Source: Hymenopus coronatus (Eukaryota > Arthropoda > Insecta > Mantodea > Hymenopodidae). From it: 64,000 nucleotides of DNA. Location of the stretch: the NCBI GenBank assembly GCA_030762935.1, contig CM060884.1, positions 73,287,196 to 73,351,195 of the forward strand, in the 5' to 3' direction. Position numbers and translations under genes: made by a program. The notes beneath the pieces were generated by a model that saw only the letters and a list, made by a program, of their open reading frames with translations, had not been told where the DNA came from and ran no database searches. Shown piece by piece: positions 34,474-45,433 of this stretch (position 1 is the stretch's first letter; the number at the start of each line of letters is the position of its first letter).

Positions 34474-34590
34474 TTTTAGATTTTACTCTACCATTGGTCA
34501 ATTAACCAACATGGCTGCCCATGCACAAGCTGACAGAACAACCGGAAGACCCGGCATTGGAAAGAAGAACCGATATCCGTTAAGTCCAGT
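34474..34590. repeat. Uncharacterised interspersed repeat, copy 2 (inverted)
   Basis: Reverse-complement match to 18300-18425 (CAGTTTTAGATTTTACTCTA, CATTGGTCAATTAACCAACA, GCATTGGAAAGAAGAACCG). Confidence 0.65.
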
Positions 34591-34985
34591 TTTACCCCTT
34601 ATTTCGATCCAGTTCATTTACATACACCTAACCTAATGTAACCTAACCTCTACGAAATCTCGGAACCCGTCGCTCATCTGTCATTAGCCATATTGTCTCC
34701 GTAACCTCTCTTTACCAATGTTTGCAGCCACTGCCATAATGTATTATAGAAAAGAGCGCCCCTAACGGCCCTAAAATATACTATGAAATCTAGATTGATA
34801 AAGGCATAAAGACCTATGTATATCATTCTTGTTTATGTATAATTATTTGGTAAATATCCGTCATATACGAAAAATACCAACCGCCCAAACATGAACACGA
34901 ATTTGTCTATAGTAAAATAACCAAGCTTGGCCGCCTAATAAAACATTTGAAATCACCATCAGAAATTGCGTTTAGTTTCATTCGA
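34591..34985. other. Interval with a short TTAGG-like patch
   Basis: 34627-34649 reads ACCTAACCTAATGTAACCTA and so on, about four degenerate CCTAA units. This resembles the arthropod telomeric TTAGG repeat but is far too short to be meaningful alone. The rest is unassigned. Confidence 0.35.
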
Positions 34986-35765
34986 GTTCTTGAATGAATG
35001 AATAAGTGTATTTATTTATATAACAATATCATATATTCAACAATCGCACGGGTCCACAGACCGTTCGTGCTTTTGTAATACACACTAAAAGCAATATTAA
35101 AACAACAACACAGAATTGAAAGAGTAAACATAAAGATACACAAATATTCAAATATAGCAATTTAAATTTACAGCACAGAGTACACCTTCATAAATGCACC
35201 CTCTTATAATAGATAAATACACTTAAAAATAAATATATACACATAAAATATACATAATATATAAAATTATAGCACAACATTGACCTAAGTATCACCTAAT
35301 ATATATGTATGTAAAACATTGTTGTCACTTTTGCTTAGTTGATCGTATTCCTCCCCCCTCCCCCTTCTCTATTGGCAGCCTTCTAAGATCTTAGCTGTCT
35401 TGCATTAAGTAGCCATTCCTCCGTACCCCTACATCTTGCCAAGATTGGGTCCACGACTCTTCCTCCTCGCAAATGGGACAGATTCTCGTACCATTCTCGT
35501 CAGAAATTTTCGTGCTCCTCCATGTTCCTAGTCTAATCCACGCGAGCCCCTCTCTCATGATTTTGGTACCTGTTTTGATGTATTGCTCCATACCCCACTC
35601 CGATTTTAGCCCAGAATGTACTTCTAATGAAACCTTCTCTGTGCGTTGCGCAATTATTTGCTGTCTGTCAATATCACAGAGGCGGTTCTTAATTTTTCTG
35701 CAAATACTCCGCCTGTTTGCCTGCCCCACCGTCCAAATGACTAAAACAAGTAATATATGTTGTAT
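34986..35765 (-). mobile_element. Non-LTR retrotransposon C-terminal and 3' fragment
   Basis: The minus frame (about 35391-35780, 129 codons) contains REGLAWIRLGTWRST followed by RICPICEEEES, the LRLGxW...CPxC pattern typical of the extreme C-terminus of insect non-LTR polyproteins. No RT catalytic residues remain. The A+T-rich stretch to 34986, with TAAATAAATACACTTATTC on the minus strand, looks like the 3' untranslated tail. Clade uncertain. Confidence 0.65.
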
Positions 35766-35867
35766 GTAGGTATATGTCAATATCCAAAGATTTCAAATAA
35801 CTAACACAATGTCAACATTTGTAACCAAAATTCTTCTCCTCGCGAATACGTAATTCCAGGAAATTTT

Positions 35868-36010
35868 ACTTTCTCTACACGTACTATGTGCATGTATAGA
35901 GAAGGAATTGTATTTCAAAAAAAAATTTAATACCGAGTTTTCACCGGAAATACATGTTTTGATACCCCTTGAAAACACATTTTTATAAAAAGGTCCATCT
36001 GTCAGTCTGT

Positions 36011-36049
<39 letters not shown>

Positions 36050-36297
36050 TGTGTCTGTGAGCAGCAAAGCTCAAAAAACGAAATGTCCGGTATTTAGGTT
36101 TGGCATCTTCCAAGGAACATTTTCAAAAAAATCCCCTAAAAAATAGCTCTAATGATTTTCATTAAAATATCTTATACGATAGATATTTACCCGACCAATA
36201 ATAGGTATTTCTCGATTAGCATGAAGTAAAAAGAAACATAAACTTCTTTGCAGAGATGTAGAGAAGGTCATGTAAGTTGAACACATCAGATTTTTTA
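35868..36297 (+). mobile_element. HL internal-deletion derivative (430 bp)
   Basis: Complete 5' end (ACTTTCTCTACACGTACTAT), microsatellite 36011-36058 and complete 3' end (GATGTAGAGAAGGTCATGTA, then AACACATCAGATTTTTT), but most of the body is missing after 36190. Confidence 0.88.
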
Positions 36298-36877
36298 CTT
36301 AGGACTAATCTTTTCCAAAGGAACTATTATTATACATATCTATTATCTATATTTTATTTATTTATTGATACAGTAAACTCCCGGTATTTACGGTTGCTAA
36401 AAACGCCCAGAATGTAACAGAAAAATTGTAAATTAACTATCTAAAAGAAAAACAAAATAGAACTTGAAACTCCTCTATATAAATAATGTAATATCGACAG
36501 TTTTCATTAGTAGGAATCGAAAAGGAAACTAAAAGAAGCAAAAGGATTATTAAACATATAAAATTAACATACAATAAATAATTTATAGCAAGGGAATGTA
36601 ACTCTTGGAAATGCTAAAAATGGTTACTATACAAATGATTTCGAAGAAGAGAAATTGAACTTATTATAGCAGATATGACAGTTTCTTTTAGTTTTTCTTT
36701 CTGCAGTCCAAACTTTCCCAGATGTTGAAAAATGTAAGGTAATGGTGCTCTGTATACTATACAAGTATATTATATATATAATGATTCGTAACAGTATCTC
36801 GTCAATTATATCTTCACTAGACTAAGTGTAGTAAAACGGGATACTCCTGACCAGACTATTTACAGAACATAAACATC
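36298..36877. other. A+T-rich interval without a recognised feature
   Basis: About 580 bp with an imperfect TATATATATAATG patch near 36773; no frame or repeat recognised. Confidence 0.5.
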
Positions 36878-37664
36878 TAATGTGTTCCATTCACATTACT
36901 TTCTCTATCTCTCTGCCACAATTTATTGTTAAAAAGCTTATGTTTTATTTACTTCATTCTAATCGAGAAAAAAATAGCAGAAATATTCTTGTTACTTGCT
37001 TCCTTGTAAGTAGAAGCGTAATAAGGGTGTTCCATAGGTTAAATTGATAGTCAATAGCTGGTTGCTATGTGACTGAACTTCCTTTGTTTGTATGGACAGG
37101 AGTTGACAAATTCCTGTATGACAAATGTATAAGTTTTTAAAGCTGGAACCAAAAACAAGGAGTATCTCAAAAACGATCAACTCCACGAAAAATATGCATA
37201 TAAGATAAATTGGGTGTTTTAAGATGCTCTACATTTTTTATGCTGCAAGTTTTTTACCCATCTCTTACGGTTTAGCAGTTATGCAAAATTCCGTAAAATT
37301 CATCCAGAATAAAATAGTTTCAAAGGCTATTCCCAGGAAATTGAAGATATACATTTTATTTTAAATGAAATATGTTTAATATACGATATGTTAATCAACA
37401 TCGTTACAGCCATTTTCTAAACAAATTAAAGGATTTGGGATGGGGGATTTTCTTGAAAATCTTCAAATTCGCACCTTTGTAAAAGACTGAACTTAAACAC
37501 CAAGTTTGGTATTTAACGGACTTTTCATTTTGGAGATATGCTGCCCACACACACACACATGGATCTTTTCCTAGACATTTTTTTTTGGATTCAAGGGGTC
37601 CCAAAATGGTGTTTCCGATGAAATCTCAGTATCGAAATCTTGGGTGCAATACTATACCTTCTCT
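36878..37664 (-). mobile_element. HL element split by a SINE (left part)
   Basis: Starts CTAATGTGTTCCATTCACAT, body, microsatellite 37543-37560, to ACTATACCTTCTCT where SINE-D is inserted; the 5' end resumes at 37787. Confidence 0.88.
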
Positions 37665-37786
37665 GCCCGCCTGGGTAGTGTGGTGGTAGCGTGTCTGGCT
37701 CATATTCAATAGGTCGTGAATTCGAATTTTGGTTAGGGTGTGTTACCTGGATAAGTTTTGTTTTCGGGGATTTCACTTATAAAAAA
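37665..37786 (+). mobile_element. SINE-D inserted in an HL 5' end
   Basis: GCCCGCCTGGGTAGTGTGGT head, B-box-like GAATTCGAATTTT, body GTGTTACCTGGATAAGTTTT. The 7-bp CTTCTCT flanks it on both sides (37658-37664 and 37787-37793), consistent with a target-site duplication. Confidence 0.8.
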
Positions 37787-37832
37787 CTTCTCTATACACT
37801 ATGAATATAGTACGTAGGTACAGAGAAAATAA
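37787..37832 (-). mobile_element. HL 5' end, continuation after SINE
   Basis: CTTCTCTATACACTATGAAT to GTAGGTACAGAGAAAATAAT; right part of the copy starting at 36878. Confidence 0.8.
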
Positions 37833-38410
37833 TAATAGGTTATACTATACTATTGTGTTCTGCAGATGTTGCGTTTCTCCGTTTCGTTTTTTAACTAAGC
37901 CCGGTTTTTATCTGAAGCACCAATGGGGGAATCTGATTCTTTGGTTGCATTAATTAATAGCACATAGAATATATATCTGATGAAAAAAATGGTAGCACAG
38001 TTCGGATATTTTTGCGGTTGTTTTGTGGTAAGCGGTTTGCTTTAGTTCGGTTTAATTTCGGTTTGTTTGTCTCTCACGTTTCCGAGAATACAGGAAATTG
38101 AATCAACGTTCAGACGCGAACACGTTTGGAAATGTAATTGTGCTAGGTAATTCATACTAAATGAATTCAGTCAGTTCTAACAGAAATAGGATAATACTGA
38201 ATAAAACTTAGAAAGATATAGACAAAATTGAGGAAGTTAAACTAACATGTTTCAGTCTGACTCTACCTATCCACATCAGATATTGTTTTTAACCTGACAA
38301 ATTCGCCGATGGATGATTTTCTTGCAACAGTATGCGTAAATGACCATTTTATAGGTAAAAGCCATACCCACAGCTTGTCAAGTAATGCCAGAAGGGAGGA
38401 TCAAATAAAT
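37833..38410. other. Interval, mostly unassigned
   Basis: Bases 38248-38275 (GTTTCAGTCTGACTCTACCT) match the SINE-C tail seen at 48740-48775; the rest shows no feature. Confidence 0.4.
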
Positions 38411-38935
38411 TCTACATCTAGGAAAGCGTGGAAGATATTGCACTTCGCAATGAGATCACTGAAGAAGGGGAGCAGGGAAATTGCCTGAAAGTCCTTAGTG
38501 CGGCCAGTTATGGAATATGGAGTAGCAAGCTGGGACCATACAGGGCTAATCAAACTGATACACAGAGACGGGCCACAGTTAAATTCATAAAGAGAGGTAA
38601 AGATTTTGGACTTACGAAAGGCGAAGAGAATAAATGGGAGCCGCTAAATGTTAAGCATAAAACACGAAGGTTAGTCGCACTATTTAAAGCTTATACTGAT
38701 TTAAATGCATGGGTGGACGTTAGAAAGAGGTTAGAACTACGGACGAAGCTATAATTTATATAAAATTAAGGGTAGAAGGTACAAAACCGATGTAGTAAAA
38801 TTTTCATTTGTTAATTGGACATTGAAAAATGGAATGAATTGCCTGTAGCAGCCTTTCAGGGCTGCCCTCTGACCTTAAAGAAGTTTAGGGGTCATTTTAA
38901 GAGGATAAATGTTAGTTAATTTGAGTAAATATTGT
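38411..38935 (+). mobile_element. Non-LTR retrotransposon RT C-terminus, multiply broken
   Basis: Translated blocks in order, in shifting frames: RKAWKILHFAMRSLKKGSRE, then an in-frame TGA near 38492, LVRPVMEYGVASWD, HKTRRLVALFKAYTDLNAW, and KTDVVKFSFVNWTL before a degraded LPxxAFQG-type end. This LRPVxEYG...LCxLFKAYTG...DxGKYSFxNRT series is the C-terminal signature of common arthropod non-LTR polyproteins. At least three frameshifts plus stops; inactive. Confidence 0.78.
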
Positions 38936-39225
38936 GAAGTAATTAAGGATCTCAAAAATTGTATTAGTGTATATTATTATTGTCTATAATATTATTAATG
39001 TTAAGGCTTCATAATAACTGTTTATAAACATGCTGGTAATTGACGTAAGTATTGCTATACTGATTAATAAGTAGTTCGGTATTAAAAAAAACAGAGATAA
39101 CTAGTCTGTTAGTTGTATAATTATTCTTAATTTAACTTAATATTATTATTGTTAGTGAATTCTGTACATCTAACTCTGCCAACGGACAGCACCCAATTCC
39201 AGAGAAGAAATACCCCCCGGGATGT
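38936..39225. other. A+T-rich interval, probably LINE 3' tail
   Basis: Follows the broken RT fragment; TTATTATTGTCTATAATATT-type sequence, no frame. Confidence 0.4.
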
Positions 39226-39512
39226 AGTGGGGGGGGATTTTCTTAAAAATCTTCGTGTCGCATCCTTAGATACCAAGTTTGGTATTTAAGGGTCTTTTCG
39301 TTTTTGAGGTATGCCGCCTACAGGAACACACACACATACACACAGACACTCGCAGAAAAGAGAGGCGGACAGATAGACAAACACATGTTTTTTTTTTTTG
39401 GATTCAGAGGCACCCAAAACATGCATTTCCGCTGAAATCTCGGTATCAATTTTTGGGTATATTACAATACCTTTTCTATACACTACGTACATTGCACGTA
39501 TAGAGAATGTTA
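39226..39512 (-). mobile_element. HL 5' half
   Basis: GTGGGGGGGGATTTTCTTAA to CACGTATAGAGAATG; microsatellite 39326-39385 is interrupted by GAAAAGAGAGGCGGACAG. Confidence 0.82.
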
Positions 39513-39544
39513 GAATCTGATTATTCTTTAGGTATCAAACAAAC

Positions 39545-39630
39545 AAACATTAAAATAAGAACTAAAGCTTTCCTGGCGACGTGTTAATTCAAAATCTTCT
39601 CGGGCTTCTAGCCAGGTAAAAACTTGGCTT
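39545..39630. repeat. Half-copy of a foldback repeat
   Basis: About 80 bp matching the reverse complement of 46326-46401: AAAATAAGAACTAAAGCTTT, CCTGGCGACG, TTCAAAATCTTCTCGGGC. Confidence 0.8.
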
Positions 39631-39734
39631 AAGCGACTAGAGTCGTAGAGCGACTAATTTTGAAGTACGACTTTCGCTTTTGTGTTGCATCATTCCCGTT
39701 ATGTCCGTAATTAAACGAGTAACGAAATTAGAAC

Positions 39735-40338
39735 TTTCCGTGTGAGAAATGTTTATTTTTGAACCTGAAAACAAGGAAAAGGAATATCTCAGAAAAAGTA
39801 GATTCCACTTGAAAAACGTATATGACATAAATTGTGTGTTTAAACGTGCTCTACATTTTTGTATAGGAAGACTGTGTCTATCTCTTACGATTTAACAGTT
39901 ATGCAAAATTCCACAATATTCATCCAGGATAAAGTAGTCTTCAGAGGCTGTTCCCAGAAAATACAAGATATACATTTTATTTGTTTGATGAATACTTGCA
40001 GCATACGATACTTTAATCAAAATCATTAGCCATTTTAGAGAACATCAACATGTTTGAAAAAAGTTCCATGTAAAGCGTAGCTTGGACTGGGGAGATTTTT
40101 CTCAAATTCTTCGTGTCATTCCTGGAAGATGCTAAACTTAAATGGGTATCGAGTTCACGGTCATATGGACACACACACGGACATTTTGTAAACATGCTAT
40201 TCCTCTTTTGTGTTTTGTTTTATTTTTGATGCAGGAGACCCTAATACATTTATTTCCGGTAAAATATCGGCATCGAATTTGAGTGCAATACAATACCTTC
40301 TCTATACACTATGTACATAGTACGTATAGAAAAAATAA
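39735..40338 (-). mobile_element. HL element, tandem unit 1 of 3
   Basis: Begins in the distal body (TTCCGTGTGAGAAATG), microsatellite near 40165-40185, 5' end GTACGTATAGAAAAAATAAT. The 3' third and hairpin are absent. Confidence 0.85.
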
Positions 40339-40973
40339 TAAAAAACGGCCACTTTCTACCTATGAAAAGTATAAGTACTTTACAATTGACAACAGTAACA
40401 AGGAATATCGCGAAAACGGTTATTTCCACAACAAAAATGTGAAGTATATAAACTAAGTTTTGACGAGATCTACATTTTTTGTTTGGTAAGCTTTTTGTTT
40501 ATCTCTTACGGTTTAGCAGTTAAGTAAATTCAGTAAAATGCATCCAGAACAAAGAGGCCTTCAGAAGCTATTCCCAGAAAATTCAAGATATACATTTTAT
40601 TTTTCATGAAAATGTCTTAAATGTAAGTAATTTTGATCAAAATCGATATAGCCATTTGTTAGAAAATCAAAAATTTCAAAAAAATTTTCATGTAAAGGGT
40701 ACTTTGTGGTGGGGGGATTTTCTTGAAAATCGTCGTGTCGTATCCTTAGAAGGTACCGAACATAAATACCAAGCTATGCTACCCATAGATACACACAGAC
40801 ACAGACAGACAGACACACACACATACTCGAACATTTTTGTACAAATGCTTTTTCTTTTTGGATTCAGGGAGTCTCAAAACAAATATTACCGGTGAAATCT
40901 TGGTATAAATTTTTGGGTGCATTAGAATACCTTCTCTATACGCTATGCTCATAGTACGTCTAGAGAAAGTAAA
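40339..40973 (-). mobile_element. HL element, tandem unit 2 of 3
   Basis: Begins at nearly the same body position (CTATGAAAAGTATAAGTACT), microsatellite 40788-40832, 5' end GTACGTCTAGAGAAAGTAAA. Confidence 0.88.
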
Positions 40974-41585
40974 AATACAGCCCCATTTTCTACCTGAGAA
41001 AAGTATAAGTACTTACATTTTAAACCAATAACAAGGAATATCTCGGAAACTGTTATCTCCACAACAAATAAGTAATGGACATAAACCAAGTTCTGTCGAG
41101 ATCTACATTTTTGTGTGTTAAGCTTTTTGTCTATCTCTTACGGTTTAGCAGTTAAGTAAAATTTGGTAAAATGCATCCAGAATAAAGAGATCTTCAAAGT
41201 CTATACACAGAAAATACAATATATATATTTTATTTTTCATGAAAATGTCTTAAATTTAAGTAAGTTTAATCAAAATCGATAGAGCCATTTCTGAGAAAAT
41301 AAAATTTTCGAAAATTCTTCCATGTAAAGGATAGTGTGTAGTGGGGGGGGACTTTCTTGAAAATGATTGTGTCGCATCCGCAGATTGTACCAAACCTAAA
41401 TACCAAGCTATGCTGCCCACAGACACACACACAAACAGACACTCACGGACATTTTTCTAAAAATACTTTTTAATCAGGGGGTCTCAAAACATGTATTTCC
41501 ATTGAAATCTCGGTATTGAAGTTTTGGGTGCATTAAAATACCTTCCCAATACACCATGTACATAGTATGTGTAGAGAAAGTAATA
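40974..41585 (-). mobile_element. HL element, tandem unit 3 of 3
   Basis: Begins CCATTTTCTACCTGAGAAAA, equivalent to unit 2; microsatellite 41418-41445; 5' end ATGTGTAGAGAAAGTAATAA. Confidence 0.88.
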
Positions 41586-41842
41586 ATTTTCTCATAAAGG
41601 GATTTATAAACTCATCTTTGTACAACAAAGGAACTTCAGTCGCATTTCAACCAGCTTTTGACTATCACTTTAACCTGCGGTACTCCCTTGTTTCGTTTCT
41701 AATTACAAGGAAGCAAGTAATAAGGCTATTTCTGCTAATTTTTCTCAATTAGCATGAAGTAAACAAAAGCATAAGTTTTTTAATCATAAATTGTTGCAGA
41801 GATGTAGAGAAAGTTGTGTAAATGTAGAACATCAGATTTTTT
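41586..41842 (+). mobile_element. HL distal fragment
   Basis: CTCATAAAGGGATTTATAAA to GATGTAGAGAAAGTTGTGTA, then AACATCAGATTTTTT. Confidence 0.85.
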
Positions 41843-41966
41843 CATACTCAGGGACCCCAAAACATATATTTCCGGTGAAATCTCGGTATCGAATTTTTGG
41901 GTCGAATACAATACCTTCTCTGTCAACTATGTTAATTGTATATACGTGCTAGAGAAAGTAAAAATA
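41843..41966 (-). mobile_element. HL 5' end scrap, variant palindrome
   Basis: ACTCAGGGACCCCAAAACAT to GTGCTAGAGAAAGTAAAAAT. Confidence 0.8.
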
Positions 41967-42010
41967 GTTTGTTACAGAGTTGATAGTCAGGTGAATGTAC
42001 ACATCAGAGT
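41967..42010 (+). mobile_element. HL 3' end scrap
   Basis: AGTTTGTTACAGAGTTGATA then GTGAATGTACACATCAGA. Confidence 0.6.
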
Positions 42011-42111
42011 TGTGCTGTAGAACAATTCCAGGGGATGTAATGGTCGGCTTTAAAAGCATTGCGAGTTTGTGTTTTTCTTTTCGCTCTGTGTAGTTTTGAC
42101 ACAAGGCACAT

Positions 42112-42406
42112 CTATTGATCAGGGATGTCAAGGATATATTCTCCGGGCGCGACTCCCAAAGTGCCTCTGTTTCTGATGTTAGTAGGATTTTCGGGACGAC
42201 TGGTGAAGGAGGTCCCTAGGTACTGCAGCTCTCTTATAGAGAGAGACTTTGCTCTCGGCGTGTTGAAACAGTCTCTGTAAGCTTTTCTTACTGAAGACTC
42301 TGTCAGCTCGTACCGTTGAAAATGTCTCAGGCTACGAAAAACATCTGCAGAAATTAATATATTTGCTTTAATAACAGAAGCATTAAAAAGAACAGCTTGA
42401 TTAGAT
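42112..42406 (-). CDS. Candidate exon or gene remnant, function unknown
   Basis: An open minus-strand frame of about 98 codons between an in-frame TAA near 42406 and TAG at 42112-42114, in a patch G+C-richer than its surroundings. It lacks an initiator ATG at its upstream end but is preceded by an acceptor-like TTAATTTCTGCAG (ending about 42346). The peptide starts DVFRSLRHFQRYELTESSVR and ends LGVAPGEYILDIPDQ. It is compositionally varied and matches no repeat in the window. The same frame stays open for 36 more codons after the TAG, so a pseudogene is possible. I do not recognise a family; chance remains plausible. Confidence 0.3.
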
Positions 42407-43231
42407 TAGAAAGCATTTTGTAGGTTCGTTTAGGCCAGGAAGCCACTGAATATAGAACTTGTGAAGGGATATAGTTGTATACATATGTTTATAGACTACG
42501 AGAAAATAATGTATAAAGCTATAGTGCAAAAACATGGCCTACAAAAACAGCAGAATAGACATATAATCACACCATTTGCTTTTGAGGCCTGTACGCCACT
42601 GCACTATACTTAATGTGCTCTATAATGTATTTTTTTGCATGCACATAGAAATAAAGAGTATCAAAATTAGTGTTAAAATGTATAAATAAATATAATTTCA
42701 CTATATGTAACACTGATGTAATGTCATATGATAGTTTAATAATGATCGATATAATAGTTACCACTAGTAATTATATAAAAGTAAAATATGATTATTGTAT
42801 TATGTAACTCTTCCTAAATGTCAACAAATTACAATAAATTTTTACAAATATGTTATAGAATTTAAAATGCAACAATTTACAATTATGTACTAGAGTGTAA
42901 AATATCAAAGTATCAGGTTTTACAGACTTTGTGTCATTGCTAAATACTAAAAAATTCATTTGACACATTCGTACAAGTCAAAGTATACATCAGTTTAATT
43001 TTAATATAAAAACACACACACGCACTAATACAAAATGCTATACATTACAATACATATACATTGAATATTACGCTAAATATTCATCTACAGAGTAAAATGA
43101 TTTATTGCAAAGGTACTCCTTAAGAGAAGCCTTAAAAGCCCTGAAATTCCCAACATTTTCTTTGAGATTACTGGGAGAGCATTAAATATCTTGATTAAGA
43201 CATGGCATTAATATTGCCCGAAATAATTTAC
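42407..43231. other. A+T-rich interval without a recognised feature
   Basis: About 820 bp, very A+T-rich, with only short frames. If the candidate exon downstream on minus is real this would be intron. Confidence 0.45.
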
Positions 43232-44096
43232 AAAAATCTGATGTGTTCCATTCACATGACTTTCTCTACATCTCAGCAACAAATTGTTAAAAAGCCTATG
43301 CCTCTATTTACTTCATGCTAATGGAGAAAAATTAGGAGAAATAGTCCTATTACTTGCTTCCTTGTAAGTAGAATTTAAATAAAGGAGTACCATAAGCTAA
43401 AGTGATAGTCAAAAACTGGTTGCTATGTGATTGAAGTTCCTTTGTTTGTATGGACACGAGTTGACAAAATCCTATATGAGAAAAGTATGTTTTTCAAAGC
43501 TGAAGTCAATAACAAGAAATATCTTAAAAACGATCAACTCAACAAAAAATGTATATGACATAAATTGTGTGCTTTATCCTGATCTATATTTTTTGTGTGG
43601 TAAGTTTTTGTCCATCTCTTACGGTTTACCAGTTATGCAAAATTCAATAAAAATCAACCAGAATAAAGAGGTTGTTAGAAGCTATTCCCAGAAAATTTAA
43701 GATATATATCTTATTTGTGCTGTAAATATCTTAAATATAAGAGATTTTAATCAAAATCGTTAGCGCCATTTTTGAGAAATTCAAAATGATCGAAACTTTT
43801 TCAATGTAAAGGGTAGTTTGGGCGGGAGGATTTTCTTGAAAATCTTCTTGTTGCATCCTTTGAAGATACCAAATTTAAATATCAAGTTTGGTGTTTAACG
43901 GTCTTTTCGTTTTTGAGCTATGCTGTCTACAGTCGCACACACGCACGGACATTTTTCTAAAAATGCTTTTCTTTTTTTGGGGATTTACCGGGATCCAAAA
44001 TATGTATTTCCGGTGAAATCTCGGTATAGAATTTTTGGGTGCATTACAATACCTTCTCTATACACTGTGTACATAGTACGTGTAGAGAAAGTAACA
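43232..44096 (-). mobile_element. HL element, full length, well preserved
   Basis: Starts ATCTGATGTGTTCCATTCAC with ATGACTTTCTCTACATCTC (perfect hairpin and inverted repeat). Short microsatellite 43925-43950; 5' end ACATAGTACGTGTAGAGAAA. About 865 bp. Confidence 0.93.
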
Positions 44097-44680
44097 AACA
44101 CTTGTCTTCCATATATTAATGTCTCAGTTTTATGGAACACGCCTCGATGGTCAGGGACGACTCCTGCGTCACCACTCATATATTTGCTTGTGACGTGGCG
44201 ACTGCTTTCAGAAGTGACGATTGAATGAACGATGGACTAACATTTCGCAAATTGCTCTGCGCCAAGCCATAGAACTTCAAGACGATCTATTTTAACTTTG
44301 AAACGTCCCAAGTACAGAGATATTAGAATTGAGTTTCTGTCTTGTATTTTGTTAGGAATACATTTTTGAAATGTAATCTTCACTTTTGAATAACCCTGTG
44401 TACATAGTCGAAGAGGTCTGCATAAGTCACAGTGCGCGAAATATCCCCTCGATTGTATGTATACCCTTAATTTTTTGGACAAGGTCACGCTTCACATCGG
44501 CAGAGGCAGGACTACATAATTGATCACCATTGTCAAACATACACAGCGAACTCCAAAGTGGCTTGCAGAACCAATAAATTATAAACACAGTAATGAATAG
44601 TGTAAAGCTAAACAAGATCACACCGTGCTGTAAACTTTATAAAACTAAAACAATTTCCAAAAGAAAACAATATTAAATTT
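44097..44680. other. Interval with weak minus-strand frames
   Basis: Overlapping minus frames 44237-44488 (83 codons) and 44427-44621 (64 codons). The latter begins with a hydrophobic MILFSFTLFITVFIIYWF segment that could be a membrane anchor followed by Cys-containing sequence. No family recognised. Confidence 0.3.
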
Positions 44681-44740
44681 GGATAAGTGCCAGACTGAAA
44701 CAGTCAAGTGAAATAGCTGGTATTTGAACCAAGGATCTCT
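44681..44740 (-). mobile_element. SINE-C, left part, split by SINE-A
   Basis: CCAGACTGAAACAGTCAAG and TGGTATTTGAACCAAGGATC; a B box on minus (GGTTCAAATACC). Continues at 44896. Confidence 0.7.
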
Positions 44741-44895
44741 GGGTCCCATGTCGTAGATTTACGGCACGTAAAAGAACCTCAAGCCTGATAGAGAGGTCTC
44801 TGAGCAAAATTAAGCGGTCTTTCACGCCCAGTATAGATTGGGACCACAGCAGTTAAAGAGCGTCCATAAATAACACGCCATTTACATTTTCCCTG
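44741..44895 (+). mobile_element. SINE-A fragment nested in SINE-C
   Basis: Headless SINE-A body (GTAGATTTACGGCACGTAAA, AAATTAAGCGGTCTTTCACG, AAATAACACGCCATTTAC) between two halves of a SINE-C copy. Confidence 0.75.
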
Positions 44896-45115
44896 CCTCT
44901 ACCCGGTTGCTCTACCACTGAGATACCATGGCAGCATGCCGGTACAACATGAACTTTCCCAACTAACTCGCATGTTTTCCGGTAAAGCACAAGCTGATCT
45001 CAAATTATTTTGAAATGACAACCCCAACGGCGACTTATAGTGTAATAAGTACTTTAAGTTCCGGGCTTCATAGTTTAGCCAGCTATTCGGTCAATTAGTG
45101 TTGATTTAATTGTTT
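44896..45115 (-). mobile_element. SINE-C, right part and body
   Basis: CGGTTGCTCTACCACTGAG (A-box side on minus), then the 3'-ward body shared with 47945-48110. Contains one copy (45051-45099) of the sequence that forms the 48-bp array at 48101. Confidence 0.75.
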
Positions 45116-45119
45116 TTCT

Positions 45120-45250
45120 ACACTAGCCGTGTGTAGGACAGGAGTTGGATAAGCAGAGTCAGTATGAAAAATGCAATGCTATAGCCGGGATTTGAACCAC
45201 GGATCTATCGCTCTAGTTGCTTGCTCTACCCCTGAGCTACACACGGCTTG
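45120..45250 (-). mobile_element. SINE-C copy with intact tRNA-like head
   Basis: On minus: A box TAGCTCAGGGG (45229-45239) and B box GGTTCAAATCC (45188-45198), ends AGCCG/CGGCT able to pair. Followed by the SINE tail ATACTGACTCTGCTTATCCA and AACTCCTGTCC. The tail repeats elsewhere, so this is a SINE, not a tRNA gene. Confidence 0.8.
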
Positions 45251-45433
45251 CGTGAAAAACAATTAAATTAACATAAAATCTAATTACCAGTATCTGTGAT
45301 GCCTTAATGAACATAGTATACTGAGACACTCTCACTGCACAGCAATACACATTAAACTCTCCAGCTTCTTCTCGCTCCACCTCCGAGTACTCCACTAAAC
45401 CTGTATTTCAAAACGGTTGCTTAGAAGCATTAT

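Noticed and set aside
34627..34649. Interstitial arthropod telomere repeat (TTAGG)n
   Set aside because: Only about four degenerate units; too short to separate from chance.
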